A stretch of DNA of 51,552 nucleotides from Candidatus Saccharimonadota bacterium (GCA_905372785.1 CAJPQG010000005.1:1-51552); one strand, 5' to 3'; counted from the stretch's first letter, positions 1-8,483 are shown. Numbers and translations are program-made. The notes: generated by a model not told the origin, from the letters alone.

Positions 1-56
<56 letters not shown>

Positions 57-66
57 GAAAGGCGTT

Positions 67-276
67 TCAGGTTCTGGAAGGTCTTTTTTGGTTTTTGGGA
101 GAATATGCGCTGCGGCCTTTATTTAGCACCTCTGCGACTACATTTCCTGTTTGTTGGGGTTTCGAATCGGTACTTTCTGCGCCACTCCACGAACCAAGAT
201 CATCTCTCGTCATATCTTTGTAACCTTCCCTGCTGTATTTATGAAAAATCACCACCTCATTTTTAAGCTGAGCCAT
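67..276 (-). CDS. Hypothetical protein, 69 aa, last gene of an orphan operon
   Basis: I do not recognise this small hydrophilic protein. It has many charged residues and no membrane segment or motif. Its ATG overlaps the end of the 88-aa gene (249-515), so translation would be coupled. It ends in TGA 11 bases from the tRNA gene on the other strand. It could be a chance reading frame; the support is the overlap and shared direction with two upstream genes. Confidence 0.4.
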   Translation of the reverse strand: MAQLKNEVVIFHKYSREGYKDMTRDDLGSWSGAESTDSKPQQTGNVVAEVLNKGRSAYSPKNQKRPSRT

Positions 277-515
277 TTGTTTGTGCAGCTTTTTTCGCTA
301 GAAAAACGTCTACTTAAAGCAATGATTGCCGCAGCGATAACTATAAAAATGATGAGTAACGTAACTATCCGGTGCCGATCAATAAACCTATCATACTGTT
401 CAAGCTGTTTGCTAGTATCTCGATGCTCCTGCCGTATTTCTAACAGGACACTGGTATTACTACAGCAAAAACCTCCCAGAACTACACCTGAGAGGCTTCC
501 TAGCACTACGTGCAC
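249..515 (-). CDS. Hypothetical small membrane protein, 88 aa
   Basis: The middle gene of a three-gene minus-strand run. Residues about 1-25 are hydrophobic and contain a Cys pair, which could be a signal or lipoprotein-like segment. Residues about 50-67 form a clear membrane helix rich in Ile, Val and Ala, followed by a basic stretch. A charged helical segment lies between the two. The start codon is two bases after the stop of the 339-aa gene. Family unknown. Confidence 0.5.
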   Translation of the reverse strand: MHVVLGSLSGVVLGGFCCSNTSVLLEIRQEHRDTSKQLEQYDRFIDRHRIVTLLIIFIVIAAAIIALSRRFSSEKSCTNKWLSLKMRW

Positions 516-517
516 GT

Positions 518-1537
518 TTAATTAAGATCTCTGCGATCTCTCCAGCTATCTTCAAACCGTGTAGGTGGGTGTGGCAGCGTATGCTTGCGATGGTCAGCAT
601 CACGCTCAGCAATAGCCTGCTCCACTGCTGAGAGTTGAGGTTCGTGTTCCACGCATGTGCGCTGCTCCTCCACAATATACTCCGGGTATTGCTCTGCTAC
701 TTGAGTCTCTATAAACTTCTGCACGTGCGCCGCTACAGACTGAGACTGCTCTGCACTGACGCCATACGGTATACCATTACGCTCCTCAATATACCTCGCT
801 AGTTGACGAGAACGATGTGCAATATTACGATACTGTTTTTGCTGGTAATAGTCCTCTTTTCTCGGTGTCGTATTCTCACTACCAAGCAATGGCAGATCCT
901 TTGGCCGAGGAGCAATAACGCCACGATAGCCCATATTTTTTTGCGACATATCACAGGCCAGCGCCGCCTGAATATGATACGTTACCTCATTCATACCAAG
1001 CATAATAATGTCATGGATCGCCTTGTCTGGCAGCTGCTGATCATAGAGCTCACCAGCCTGCCCTCGACCCCAACTTTGCGCTCGACCAAGTAACCTATAG
1101 TGTTTTTCAAGCGCCTGCTCTGCCCACTGCAGATCTTTTTCTGTATAACCATGGCTAACGTCAGTTTCTCCATGAATGAGTGCGTTATATTTCTCGGCGC
1201 GACCCACCAAACCGATCATCAGTCGGCCGCTATGACTACTATCATCATGAATTAACTGCCTACTGTATTGCTCCCGCTCTATCGCCTGCTCAGATTCCTG
1301 TGGTAACTCACCAGTCTCGGAAAAAAGCGCTAGCTGTTCTACTTCCGGCTGTACACGACCTGCCACAACAACCTCGCTGCTTAGCAAAGCTAGCTGGCCC
1401 ATATGCGCGGCAGCTTTCTCGTGCAAGCTGCGTCGCTCCATAAGGTATACATCACCTGAATTCTCAGGATCTATACGATCTTCACCGCCACTGAGCACCC
1501 CTTCTTCAGGATAGTATGCTGCGGGATAGGTTTCCAT
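518..1537 (-). CDS. Hypothetical soluble protein, 339 aa
   Basis: I do not recognise a family. The protein is hydrophilic, rich in Glu, Gln and Arg, and mostly predicted helix, with no signal peptide or membrane segment. I chose the ATG at 1537 because AAGGAG lies ten bases upstream; the frame stays open to 1573, but that start has no Shine-Dalgarno. It heads a likely operon with the 88-aa and 69-aa genes (2-base gap, then an overlap). The N-terminal third is acidic with short repeated-looking Glu/Leu segments, and the C-terminal 60 residues are rich in Glu, His and Arg. It could be a structural or secreted-effector-like orphan, but nothing in the sequence decides this. Confidence 0.65.
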   Translation of the reverse strand: METYPAAYYPEEGVLSGGEDRIDPENSGDVYLMERRSLHEKAAAHMGQLALLSSEVVVAGRVQPEVEQLALFSETGELPQESEQAIEREQYSRQLIHDDSSHSGRLMIGLVGRAEKYNALIHGETDVSHGYTEKDLQWAEQALEKHYRLLGRAQSWGRGQAGELYDQQLPDKAIHDIIMLGMNEVTYHIQAALACDMSQKNMGYRGVIAPRPKDLPLLGSENTTPRKEDYYQQKQYRNIAHRSRQLARYIEERNGIPYGVSAEQSQSVAAHVQKFIETQVAEQYPEYIVEEQRTCVEHEPQLSAVEQAIAERDADHRKHTLPHPPTRFEDSWRDRRDLN

Positions 1538-1587
1538 TGCCTGTCTGCTCCTTATCGTCTTCATGTCAAACAAAAAACCGCAACCTG

Positions 1588-1689
1588 ACCTAAGTCGGAT
1601 TTTACACCTCAGCGTATCCTCCCCTCCGCCTTAGGTACGGGTAGCGGCTATGTTTAGCACCTGTTTGTTTGAATAATATTATATCACCC
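1588..1689 (-). promoter_or_regulatory. Promoter and structured leader of the 339-aa gene
   Basis: On the minus strand an extended -10 (TGA-TATAAT, 1683-1678) predicts a start near 1671, giving a leader of about 134 bases. The leader contains a 7-bp inverted repeat, ACCTAAG/CTTAGGT (1588-1594 and 1630-1636), enclosing a G-rich stretch. The stem does not sit at the 5' end, unlike the other orphan leaders in this window. Confidence 0.5.
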
Positions 1690-1727
1690 CGCCCGATTGC
1701 CTGACAAGCTGGGATTTGTAGCCTTTA

Positions 1728-2309
1728 TTACCTCAAACTACCCTTGCGCACAACCTTTAGCGCCGCAAGTAGTTCGCCAACCTGGTCGTTTAACGCCTCT
1801 TTCTGCTCGAGTGGCAACACATAATCTCCGGTAATGAATGTTTCAGGCGGCAACGAAAGCCCAACCGATGGCACAATTTCTTTCAGCTTTAACACCTTCA
1901 GCAGCTGGCTTAATGCTTGGCGAGCATATTTTGTCGCGTTCCGCCCACCAACTCCAGACACCAGCACCGGCTTATGCGCCAAAAAAGCTGGCACACCCGG
2001 CAAACCAGGCTCTACCGACCGGCTAAGCCAATCAAAAACATTCTTCAGTCCACCAGGCAGCGCATGATTATACTCTGGGGTCACCACCCACAGCGCATCC
2101 GCACGCTGCACTTGTTGGCGCACCGCAGTCACCGCAGCTGGCGCCGGGAACTCAAAATCTTGGTTAAATATGGGCACCTGCTTGTAATCAAGCTCAAGTA
2201 CCTCAACATGCGGCTCCAGCCGTTCAGTCAGATACGCTGCTACGTGACGATTAAATGAGTTCGCTCGCAATGATCCAACAATCATCACTACAGTTTTCTT
2301 TTTTGCCAT
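1728..2309 (-). CDS. NAD(P)H-dependent FMN reductase (NADPH-dependent FMN reductase family)
   Basis: A 193-aa flavodoxin-fold reductase of the ChrR/azoreductase type, expected to reduce FMN, quinones or similar acceptors in the cytoplasm. The phosphate-binding loop GSLRANSFN is at residues 12-20, and the family signature PEYN...PGGLKN...DW is at residues 78-94. Length is normal for the family. The start is well placed: AAAGGAG lies 11 bases upstream. A TATACT box about 35 bases upstream could be the promoter. It stands alone, with the next gene upstream ending in its own hairpin. The in vivo substrate cannot be told from sequence. Confidence 0.9.
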   Translation of the reverse strand: MAKKKTVVMIVGSLRANSFNRHVAAYLTERLEPHVEVLELDYKQVPIFNQDFEFPAPAAVTAVRQQVQRADALWVVTPEYNHALPGGLKNVFDWLSRSVEPGLPGVPAFLAHKPVLVSGVGGRNATKYARQALSQLLKVLKLKEIVPSVGLSLPPETFITGDYVLPLEQKEALNDQVGELLAALKVVRKGSLR

Positions 2310-2381
2310 ACACGTTTGCTCCTTTGTTGCTTGTCTTCCGTTTCAGTATAGCACCACTGCGCAATTTACCTATAAATAACA

Positions 2382-2408
2382 TATCACTAGCCGCTGCAGC
2401 TAGTGATA
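2382..2408 (-). terminator. Hairpin downstream of the 68-aa gene
   Basis: A 10-bp perfect stem, TATCACTAGC/GCTAGTGATA, with a 7-base loop, lies 24 bases past the stop of the 68-aa gene. The T-tract after it is weak, so it may act as a terminator or only as a 3'-end stabilising stem. Confidence 0.45.
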
Positions 2409-2432
2409 CATTCATATGGTGCGCCTGGAGCG

Positions 2433-2639
2433 CTAGGCTTTCTTCTTCAAGTATAGGAAACCATTTCGTGGATTTTCGCGTACTTCACGGTCGTCTGGCA
2501 GGTCGCATGGAGTACCTTTTGCGTTGTTTGCAGTCTTAGCAAAAAAATAGATGGTTCGAGGTGCTGAACCACGGAATGTTACTTCTGATTGGTGTAAATA
2601 GTAGGTAACCCCTTTTGAATTCGTTTGCTGGTAAGCCAT
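2433..2639 (-). CDS. Small conserved basic protein, 68 aa
   Basis: A small soluble protein beginning with a short polar stretch and then KGVTYYLHQSEVTFRG, followed by an aromatic strand and a Lys-rich C-terminus. I have the impression of similar 60-70 aa proteins recurring in CPR genomes, but I know no function for them. A GGAGGAAAT Shine-Dalgarno lies 8 bases before the ATG, and a TATAAT-like box lies further upstream. It appears monocistronic. Confidence 0.7.
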   Translation of the reverse strand: MAYQQTNSKGVTYYLHQSEVTFRGSAPRTIYFFAKTANNAKGTPCDLPDDREVRENPRNGFLYLKKKA

Positions 2640-2798
2640 TATGGTTATTTCCTCCGTTAAATGGTTTATAATTTCTAGCGTAACCCGCTTATCCCTGTAG
2701 TGTCAAGCAATTGGCCCTATTTTTACCCCAAATAGCGCCCTATACGCCGTGTACTATCGGCTCATGTAACGTCCTATTATATCACCCGCTACCCCTGT

Positions 2799-3449
2799 TT
2801 ATACCTGCGCTTTCTTATGACGACGGCGTAACATTAGTGACAAAATAAACAACATTATGCCACGTGCGACAATAATTGCTAATATTACGAGGCACACCAA
2901 TAGTGAAAACCCAGCAAAATCTGGCGTCCATTTCGGTGACACATAGGTGTGTTCATAGAGGTGCAGGTTTGGTGGCGTAATCTTGTCTTGAAACTTCGCT
3001 TCAGGATATTTCGATAGTTCGGTATCAACGCACTGTGTGTATCGCGGATCTGGCCAGCGCCACCCATTGCGCTTCGCGATCGGGTCACATACTCCAGCGG
3101 CTTTAGCATACACATTACCATTGCTATTAGCACTAGTGCTGGCTTCGGCCCCTTTTTTGACTTTCTCACTATCGCGGGCGTATTGATGCTGCAACGCAAT
3201 CTTACCCGGGTCAGCATTCATGTGCGCCGACACAAAACGCTGCAAATCATATAGCCGCTGCGTCAATGCTTCTTGATCACCAGATTCATCGGCGGCAAGC
3301 ACAGCCTGCCTTCGCTCTACCATACCGATATTATTAAGCCGCGCAAAGGTAGCCGCCGCAAAACCAGTCACCAGCAGAATAAGTACTAGCTGCCATGTAT
3401 GCACCCGCCGGATAAATCGTATATCTGCACGAATATCACCCTGTTTCAC
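2799..3449 (-). CDS. Hypothetical membrane protein, 216 aa, two transmembrane segments
   Basis: The protein has an N-terminal membrane helix at about residues 20-38 and a second near residues 180-208, followed by a basic tail. The roughly 140-residue segment between them is probably outside the cell and has three Cys. I chose a GTG start at 3449 because an AGGTGG Shine-Dalgarno sits 6 bases upstream; the frame is open to 3524, but that part spans the promoter (TGG-TACAAT, 3486-3481). Function is unknown. It faces murC across a divergent promoter region. Confidence 0.65.
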   Translation of the reverse strand: MKQGDIRADIRFIRRVHTWQLVLILLVTGFAAATFARLNNIGMVERRQAVLAADESGDQEALTQRLYDLQRFVSAHMNADPGKIALQHQYARDSEKVKKGAEASTSANSNGNVYAKAAGVCDPIAKRNGWRWPDPRYTQCVDTELSKYPEAKFQDKITPPNLHLYEHTYVSPKWTPDFAGFSLLVCLVILAIIVARGIMLFILSLMLRRRHKKAQV

Positions 3450-3503
3450 GTATTCCCACCTTTTGCTTATGTTTAGGTTTATTGTACCACATTCGCCGCC
3501 ACA

Positions 3504-3532
3504 GACGCTATGCGTGCTGCGCATGCAGCGTC
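3504..3532. repeat. Inverted repeat in the divergent region upstream of murC
   Basis: A stem of GACGCT-ATGCG (3504-3514) pairs with CGCAT-GC-AGCGTC (3520-3532) around a 5-base loop. It lies between the -10 box of the membrane protein gene and that of murC, and is transcribed by neither in the predicted scheme. It could be a protein-binding site shared by the two promoters. Confidence 0.4.
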
Positions 3533-3589
3533 ACGAGCATATTCTCCTTAGGCTACTACTGATGCGCCCTATGCTCTACCGCATAATCA

Positions 3590-3605
3590 TGGTATAATTA
3601 CCGCT
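3590..3605 (+). promoter_or_regulatory. Leaderless extended -10 promoter of murC
   Basis: TGG-TATAAT, with the -10 at 3593-3598, ends 7 bases before the ATG at 3606, so the predicted transcript starts at or next to the A of the ATG. There is no Shine-Dalgarno. Confidence 0.75.
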
Positions 3606-4871
3606 ATGAATATTTATTTCTCAGGTATTGGCGGCGTTGGTATCGGGCCGCTGGCAGAAATTGCGCACGATGCCGGCCACCACGTAACCGGTTCTGATCA
3701 AACCGAAAGCCTCCAAACTGCTGAATTAGCGCGGCGCGGCATCTCAGTCGCCTTTTCACAAGATGGTAACGCTCTTGCCGCAGCACACAAACAGCGCCCA
3801 ATTGACGTACTTGTGCACACTGCTGCCCTTCCGCACGACCATCCAGAGCTGGTTTTTGCACGCCAACACGGTATTCCAACTCAAAAACGAGATTGGCTAC
3901 TCGCACAAATCATTGCTCAGCACAAACTTAAACTTATCGCTATTGCCGGTACTCACGGCAAAACCTCTACTACCAGCATGATGATCTGGGCGCTACAGCA
4001 GCTAGGTATTGCTACTTCTTACTCTGTTGGTAGCCAAATTTCATTTGGTCCAAGTGGCTTTTTTGACCCACAGGCCACATACTTTGTATATGAGTGCGAT
4101 GAATTTGACCGCAACTTTCTCCATTTTCACCCATATGCGAGCCTTATTACCACCATCGACTACGACCACCCAGACACTTATCCGCAGGAGGCAGATTATT
4201 TTGCAGCGTTTGCTCAATTCGTGCAGCAAACAACCCATAGCTACCTTTGGCAAGATGCCGCCAAGGCGCTTAGTAGTCATGTCGTGCACATTCCGGAAAC
4301 TATCACAGAAGTAGCTGAGCCGCTTGACGTGGCTATCCCTGGGCTACACAACCGTCAAAATGCAGCATTAGTGGCCGCCTTTTTACAGCAAGAGTTCCAG
4401 CTTCCACTGGCAGATATTACGGCAGCTATTGCCTCGTTCCCTGGCGCTTTTCGTCGATTTGAACAACTTACGCCAGGCATTTACTCAGACTACGGCCATC
4501 ATCCAGTAGAAATTGCCGCAACGCTGCAAATGGCCAAAGAATTAAATACCGACATCACTCTTGTATATCAGCCGCACCAAAACGTACGCCAACATGAAAT
4601 ACGAGAAGCCTACACTGATGCTATATTTGCTGATGCTCACGAACTCTACTGGCTACCAACCTATCTCTCACGCGAAAACCCACAGCAAGAGGTGCTGACG
4701 CCAGCTCAACTCACTGCCAAGCTCACCCACCCACGTGTGCACCTCGCAGAGATGAACGACGAGCTTTGGGATGCTATAGTAGCAGCACGCAAGCGAGGCT
4801 CACTAGTACTCTGCATGGGAGCTGGCACTATAGATGGCTGGGCACGCGACCACGCCGCAGCCCTGGAGTAA
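3606..4871 (+). CDS. murC: UDP-N-acetylmuramate--L-alanine ligase (MurC)
   Basis: This cytoplasmic enzyme adds L-alanine to UDP-MurNAc with ATP, the first step of the peptidoglycan stem peptide. The three Mur-ligase parts are visible: a Rossmann-like N-domain with GIGGVG at 7-12, the ATP P-loop GTHGKT at 115-120, and the C-domain with YGHHP at 296-300, typical of MurC and its relative Mpl. At 421 aa it is slightly short for MurC. The start directly follows a promoter and no Shine-Dalgarno is present, so translation is probably leaderless. It is followed after 5 bases by a PP2C-like gene. Mpl (murein peptide ligase) is the main alternative, but a peptide salvage enzyme seems less likely. Confidence 0.85.
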   Translation: MNIYFSGIGGVGIGPLAEIAHDAGHHVTGSDQTESLQTAELARRGISVAFSQDGNALAAAHKQRPIDVLVHTAALPHDHPELVFARQHGIPTQKRDWLLAQIIAQHKLKLIAIAGTHGKTSTTSMMIWALQQLGIATSYSVGSQISFGPSGFFDPQATYFVYECDEFDRNFLHFHPYASLITTIDYDHPDTYPQEADYFAAFAQFVQQTTHSYLWQDAAKALSSHVVHIPETITEVAEPLDVAIPGLHNRQNAALVAAFLQQEFQLPLADITAAIASFPGAFRRFEQLTPGIYSDYGHHPVEIAATLQMAKELNTDITLVYQPHQNVRQHEIREAYTDAIFADAHELYWLPTYLSRENPQQEVLTPAQLTAKLTHPRVHLAEMNDELWDAIVAARKRGSLVLCMGAGTIDGWARDHAAALE

Positions 4872-4876
4872 CGCGG

Positions 4877-5707
4877 GTGGAGATCCTATTTTGCGATAGC
4901 GCAAAAGGTAGCGCCCCATACAACCAAGATATCTGCGGCAGCAGTGGCACCATATACTGGGTCATGGATGGTGCAACTGCGTTATATGACAGCCGCTTTA
5001 CAAATGACGACGTACACTACGCGGTGACCATGCTTAACCAGGAGCTATGCGAAGTAGACACTACGCTACCTCTAAACGCAATTTTGCGATCAGCCATCCA
5101 AATGGCCAGCCAGCGCATCACCGCAGTGTATCCAGACTTTTTTACGGCCGACCCCTGGCAGTTGCCTACATTTGCACTGTGTCTTTGCAGCATTACCCCT
5201 ACTTCAAATAATCAATCTCTTCTGCGGTATGCTATCTTGGGCGACTGTTTTATCGATATATACCCACCGGCTGGCGCCCCACAAACATATTCTGATGCAC
5301 GATTTGCCCAAATCTCACAACGAAATAAAGAACGCATTGCAGCCTTAGATAAGAATAGTCCACATTACCAGTCTTCCGTGTTGGCTATCTATCAAGATGC
5401 ACGTAAAACGCTTAACACACCTAGCGGCTATTGGATTGGTTCTTTTGATGAGCGGGGCCTCGATCACATGATCACCGGAGAAGTGCTATTGCACCCTGAT
5501 ACACATATCGCCCTGTATTCAGATGGTGTCATGAAAGATATTACTGGCGACAGCTTGTTTGATTGCTACGGGGGCCAAGTTGCCCCAGTGCTTGCCCATC
5601 TAACGAAGCGTATCACCCACGGTGGTAGTGGCGCTCAAGAAGTCCTTAAAAAACAAGATGATGCTAGTGCTATCGTCTTGCGCGTGGAGCCCAGTAGCCA
5701 TAGCTAG
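4877..5707 (+). CDS. PP2C-like Ser/Thr protein phosphatase, 276 aa
   Basis: The metal-binding motifs of the PP2C fold can be traced: APYNQD near residue 18 (the NED/NQD motif), WVMDGAT near residue 34 (the DG motif), LGDCF near residue 123, LYSDGVMKD near residue 217 (the SDG motif), and DDASAIVL near the C-terminus (the DD motif). The protein is soluble and shorter than eukaryotic PP2C. I chose the GTG at 4877: GGAG sits 8 bases upstream inside the murC end, and an earlier ATG in frame would run back through murC. Coupling to murC suggests dephosphorylation of a wall or division protein, but the target is unknown and no Ser/Thr kinase is in the window. Confidence 0.75.
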   Translation: MEILFCDSAKGSAPYNQDICGSSGTIYWVMDGATALYDSRFTNDDVHYAVTMLNQELCEVDTTLPLNAILRSAIQMASQRITAVYPDFFTADPWQLPTFALCLCSITPTSNNQSLLRYAILGDCFIDIYPPAGAPQTYSDARFAQISQRNKERIAALDKNSPHYQSSVLAIYQDARKTLNTPSGYWIGSFDERGLDHMITGEVLLHPDTHIALYSDGVMKDITGDSLFDCYGGQVAPVLAHLTKRITHGGSGAQEVLKKQDDASAIVLRVEPSSHS

Positions 5708-5720
5708 CTGCGATCCTTCG

Positions 5721-6557
5721 GTGTACGCTATATCACTGCGGGCCATTCACCGCGTACACATGCAAAAGCAGCCCTCAACCTTTGCGCCGCCCCTACCAAA
5801 AGCTGCTCGTGACCAGCTCATTACAACCTATGCGAAGTTGCATGGCCGGTCGGTACACAACGGTGCTACACTTAATCTCACTGATGTACAATTGCAATCT
5901 GGCACACTGTCGTTAACTGTATCAGCGCTCGACTTCTTCGATTTTCTGATGTTTACTATATTTCGCGAGCCTCAGCAAGCTGTCGCCACGCAGCTTGTTC
6001 AGCACAGCTATTCAGATCTGGCCAAAACCTGCATGAGCCTACCCGCCCACTACCGCGCGCTAACCAGCTCTGTGGCATCCCTGCCACAACTTGTGCGTAC
6101 GCCCGAACTGCCAACACCACTTGCAGTGAGCGTTGTTGTGCGCACCGCCGATAACTTCTACCTGCTTGTGCGTCGCCCTATGGCCACTGCTATTGGCGCA
6201 GGTTATATGAGCGTGTCTGTAACCGGAGGCCTAGAGCCAAAAGATTTGCGCAGCTCAAACCCTATCACCACCTGCGCCGCCCGTGAACTTCAGGAAGAAC
6301 TGGGCATCACGGTGTCACCAGAGCAGCTGTCGTTACAGTTTCTAGCAGCTGGAGCAACAAAATTGCAACCAGCCATCTTACTGCAAGCCGCTGTGCCGCA
6401 TTCTGCGCAAGCTATTATACGCACAGCCCAGCGAGCTATCGACTACAACCAGGAGGTAGCCGAACTCATCCCCGTGAATAAAACATTGCTACAACCAATG
6501 TTGCAGCAATATACTTTTACCGAACTGGGCAAATTCCACCTGGAAAATCTGCGTTAA
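5721..6557 (+). CDS. Nudix hydrolase domain protein, about 278 aa
   Basis: The C-terminal half carries a Nudix box: G-G-L-E near residue 174, then AARELQEELGI about 20 residues later, giving the REXXEEXG core that binds Mg2+. The N-terminal 120 residues are a separate, unrecognised domain. The enzyme should hydrolyse a nucleoside diphosphate linked to another group. The start is uncertain: I used the GTG 14 bases after the PP2C stop. An upstream ATG would overlap that gene by 86 bases, and the next ATG (5760) would drop 13 residues. No Shine-Dalgarno is clear. It is probably co-transcribed with murC. Confidence 0.75.
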   Translation: MYAISLRAIHRVHMQKQPSTFAPPLPKAARDQLITTYAKLHGRSVHNGATLNLTDVQLQSGTLSLTVSALDFFDFLMFTIFREPQQAVATQLVQHSYSDLAKTCMSLPAHYRALTSSVASLPQLVRTPELPTPLAVSVVVRTADNFYLLVRRPMATAIGAGYMSVSVTGGLEPKDLRSSNPITTCAARELQEELGITVSPEQLSLQFLAAGATKLQPAILLQAAVPHSAQAIIRTAQRAIDYNQEVAELIPVNKTLLQPMLQQYTFTELGKFHLENLR

Positions 6558-6569
6558 TATATAGCAAAA

Positions 6570-6923
6570 CTACCTATCATCACCACTGCCACTAATGGCC
6601 GACCGGTCTTTGCGGCTCAGCACCTTAGTAAGGTTTTGCTGGGCTACCTCTTCTAAACTTGAACCCATTAGTTGTGCAACTGAATTAATGTACCACAAAA
6701 TATCGCCAAGCTCCTTGATGATAGCCGCCTTGTCTTCTTCAGACAGCTCACCCCGATTATCCCGAATACATTTTTTGAACTTCTCGGCCACTTCGCCGCT
6801 TTCACCGACTAAGCCAAATACCTGTGACAACAACGTTGGCGTTAGCTCACTACCAAGGCCGTGATCACCAAGCAGCGTTGTAATTGCTTGCCTGCTATAT
6901 GCATCTATCGTCAACTTGCTCAT
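6570..6923 (-). CDS. MazG-like nucleotide pyrophosphohydrolase
   Basis: A 117-aa all-alpha NTP pyrophosphohydrolase of the MazG/dUTPase superfamily. The metal-binding motif is seen as GESGEVAEKFKK near residues 40-51 and KELGDILWY near residues 70-78, the EXXE...EXXD pattern. Such enzymes remove non-canonical or excess NTPs. The start overlaps the trmB stop by one base (TAATG), so translation is probably coupled. A single MazG domain is normal for this short type. Confidence 0.85.
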   Translation of the reverse strand: MSKLTIDAYSRQAITTLLGDHGLGSELTPTLLSQVFGLVGESGEVAEKFKKCIRDNRGELSEEDKAAIIKELGDILWYINSVAQLMGSSLEEVAQQNLTKVLSRKDRSAISGSGDDR

Positions 6924-7597
6924 TATATCTCCTGTGGCGGTAATGCCCGTACAAATTTTGTATGCAGCCCTTCGTGCAGCCAGCGCTGCTCGTATGTTGT
7001 GAGTATTTTATACTCATCAGGCAGCTTAGAATCATGCAAATCAAAACTTAGTTCTTGCAGGCGCCACTTCTCGGCAACTAGTTGCTCAAGGCTCCACGCA
7101 AAAAATGGTAGATTATCATGCTTGATTAATAGCCCATCACCAGTCTCAGCGAGTAACGCTGCATACTGCCGCAAAAAATGTGGGTGCGTCATGCGGCGGC
7201 CCGCACTGCGGCGCTTTGGAAACGGATCGGCAAACGTGAGCCACAGTCGCTGCAAGCTACCAGCTGCAAACAGCTCATGTAGCTGATCAGCTCGTGCTCG
7301 AATGAACACAATATTTGTTAGCCCACGCGCCATTGCCTCATAAGCCCCCGTTTGCAAGCGATCACCCTTTACATCAACCGCCGCAAACTGCATCTCAGGC
7401 CGGCGAGCTGCCATTTCCACCAAAAATAGTGCCGTACCAGCGCCCAATTCTACCACAGCCACCGGTGGTTTTTCAGCTAGCTGCTGCCATTCGTCTTTCT
7501 CATAGCAAAGCGGCGAATTATAAAACTTCGCAAACTTATATCGCTTGCGTTTACGAGTAATAATAAACTGATTGGGGTCCACGTTGCCACTAGTCAT
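6923..7597 (-). CDS. trmB: tRNA (guanine-N7-)-methyltransferase
   Basis: This SAM-dependent enzyme makes m7G46 in tRNA. The SAM-binding motif VVELGAG is at 48-54, and the family signature FADPFPKRR is at 122-130, followed by R-R-M-T-H-P. The length of 224 aa is normal. The ATG at 7597 is 6 bases from a -10 box (TTATAG, 7609-7604 on the minus strand), so the message should be leaderless. Only 19 bases separate it from the divergent mscS gene, and the two -10 boxes overlap. mazG follows with a one-base overlap. Confidence 0.92.
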   Translation of the reverse strand: MTSGNVDPNQFIITRKRKRYKFAKFYNSPLCYEKDEWQQLAEKPPVAVVELGAGTALFLVEMAARRPEMQFAAVDVKGDRLQTGAYEAMARGLTNIVFIRARADQLHELFAAGSLQRLWLTFADPFPKRRSAGRRMTHPHFLRQYAALLAETGDGLLIKHDNLPFFAWSLEQLVAEKWRLQELSFDLHDSKLPDEYKILTTYEQRWLHEGLHTKFVRALPPQEI

Positions 7598-7616
7598 TAC
7601 ATGCTATAATAGCAAA
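7598..7616. promoter_or_regulatory. Bidirectional promoter with superimposed -10 boxes (trmB/mscS)
   Basis: The whole gap between two divergent genes is 19 bp. Rightward, TGC-TATAAT (-10 at 7605-7610) ends 6 bases before the mscS ATG. Leftward, TTATAG (7609-7604) ends 6 bases before the trmB ATG. The near-palindrome CTATAATAG therefore serves both strands, and both messages should be leaderless. Confidence 0.7.
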
Positions 7617-8483
7617 ATGGCACAACAAATAAAAGATTTGACCGGCCCTCTACAGGGCTTCTTAGAGCACTATCACCTGCAGCACATTTTTAACGATACT
7701 GTGCTTACTGTGCTGGGCATTAGCATTACCGCTGTTATTTTGTATATACTTGGGCGCTGGCTATTGCGTCAGCTAGTAAACCACGCTATCTACAGCACTG
7801 CCAAGTACCACGATTGGCGCAAATCCGACATCAAAAAGCGCGAAACAACGCTCAAGGCCTTATTTATGAATATTTGGCGCATTTGTGTGCTGGCATATTT
7901 TATTGGAGCCATGCTATCGCAAGTATTTCATATCGACCTAGCACCACTGTTTGCAAGCGCTAGTGTACTTGGTGTAGCAATTGGGTTCGGTACCCAGTCG
8001 CTGATTAAAGATTTTCTCTCAGGTGTATTTATTGTGGCTGAAAATCAGTACCGCGTTGGCGATATTATCGAGCTTAATAACGCTACCGGAACAGTAGAGC
8101 GTATTGGTATTCGATCAACAATTATCCGCGATAACACCGGTGCAGTACACTACTTTCCAAACGGCACCGTCGCGCACGTGGTAAATAAAACTATGGGCTA
8201 CGGTATGGCACGCTTTAGCCTAAAACTAGCAGCAGAAAGCGATATGAATGCAGCAATTGCTATTATCAACCAGCTGGGTGAGGCCCTTGCTAAAGAGCCA
8301 GACTGGCACAATAAAATCATCACGCCGCCAGCGTTTGCCTATATCGACAATATCGACAGTGATAGCGTTGAAATCGTTATTACGGGCAAAACCCAAGCTG
8401 CAGACCAGTGGGCGGTTGCAGCTGAAATGCGCCGCAGAATCCTCAAAGCGTTCCAAGAAGAAAAGATTACCCTAGCTTCATAA
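7617..8483 (+). CDS. MscS-family small-conductance mechanosensitive channel
   Basis: A 288-aa inner-membrane channel that should release solutes on osmotic downshock. Membrane helices lie at about residues 25-50, 80-100 and 105-125. The third includes the glycine/alanine-rich pore helix (SASVLGVAIGFGTQS), followed by the beta domain VGDIIEL and the signature FPNGT near residue 180. I chose the ATG at 7617 because the -10 box lies just upstream; the frame is open 15 codons further, but that would place the promoter inside the gene. It ends at a bidirectional terminator. Confidence 0.9.
   Translation: MAQQIKDLTGPLQGFLEHYHLQHIFNDTVLTVLGISITAVILYILGRWLLRQLVNHAIYSTAKYHDWRKSDIKKRETTLKALFMNIWRICVLAYFIGAMLSQVFHIDLAPLFASASVLGVAIGFGTQSLIKDFLSGVFIVAENQYRVGDIIELNNATGTVERIGIRSTIIRDNTGAVHYFPNGTVAHVVNKTMGYGMARFSLKLAAESDMNAAIAIINQLGEALAKEPDWHNKIITPPAFAYIDNIDSDSVEIVITGKTQAADQWAVAAEMRRRILKAFQEEKITLAS

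Noticed and set aside
151..525. A 124-aa plus-strand frame opposite the orphan operon
   Set aside because: A shadow of the 88-aa and 69-aa genes; no Shine-Dalgarno or promoter; Cys/Ser-rich composition typical of an antisense frame.
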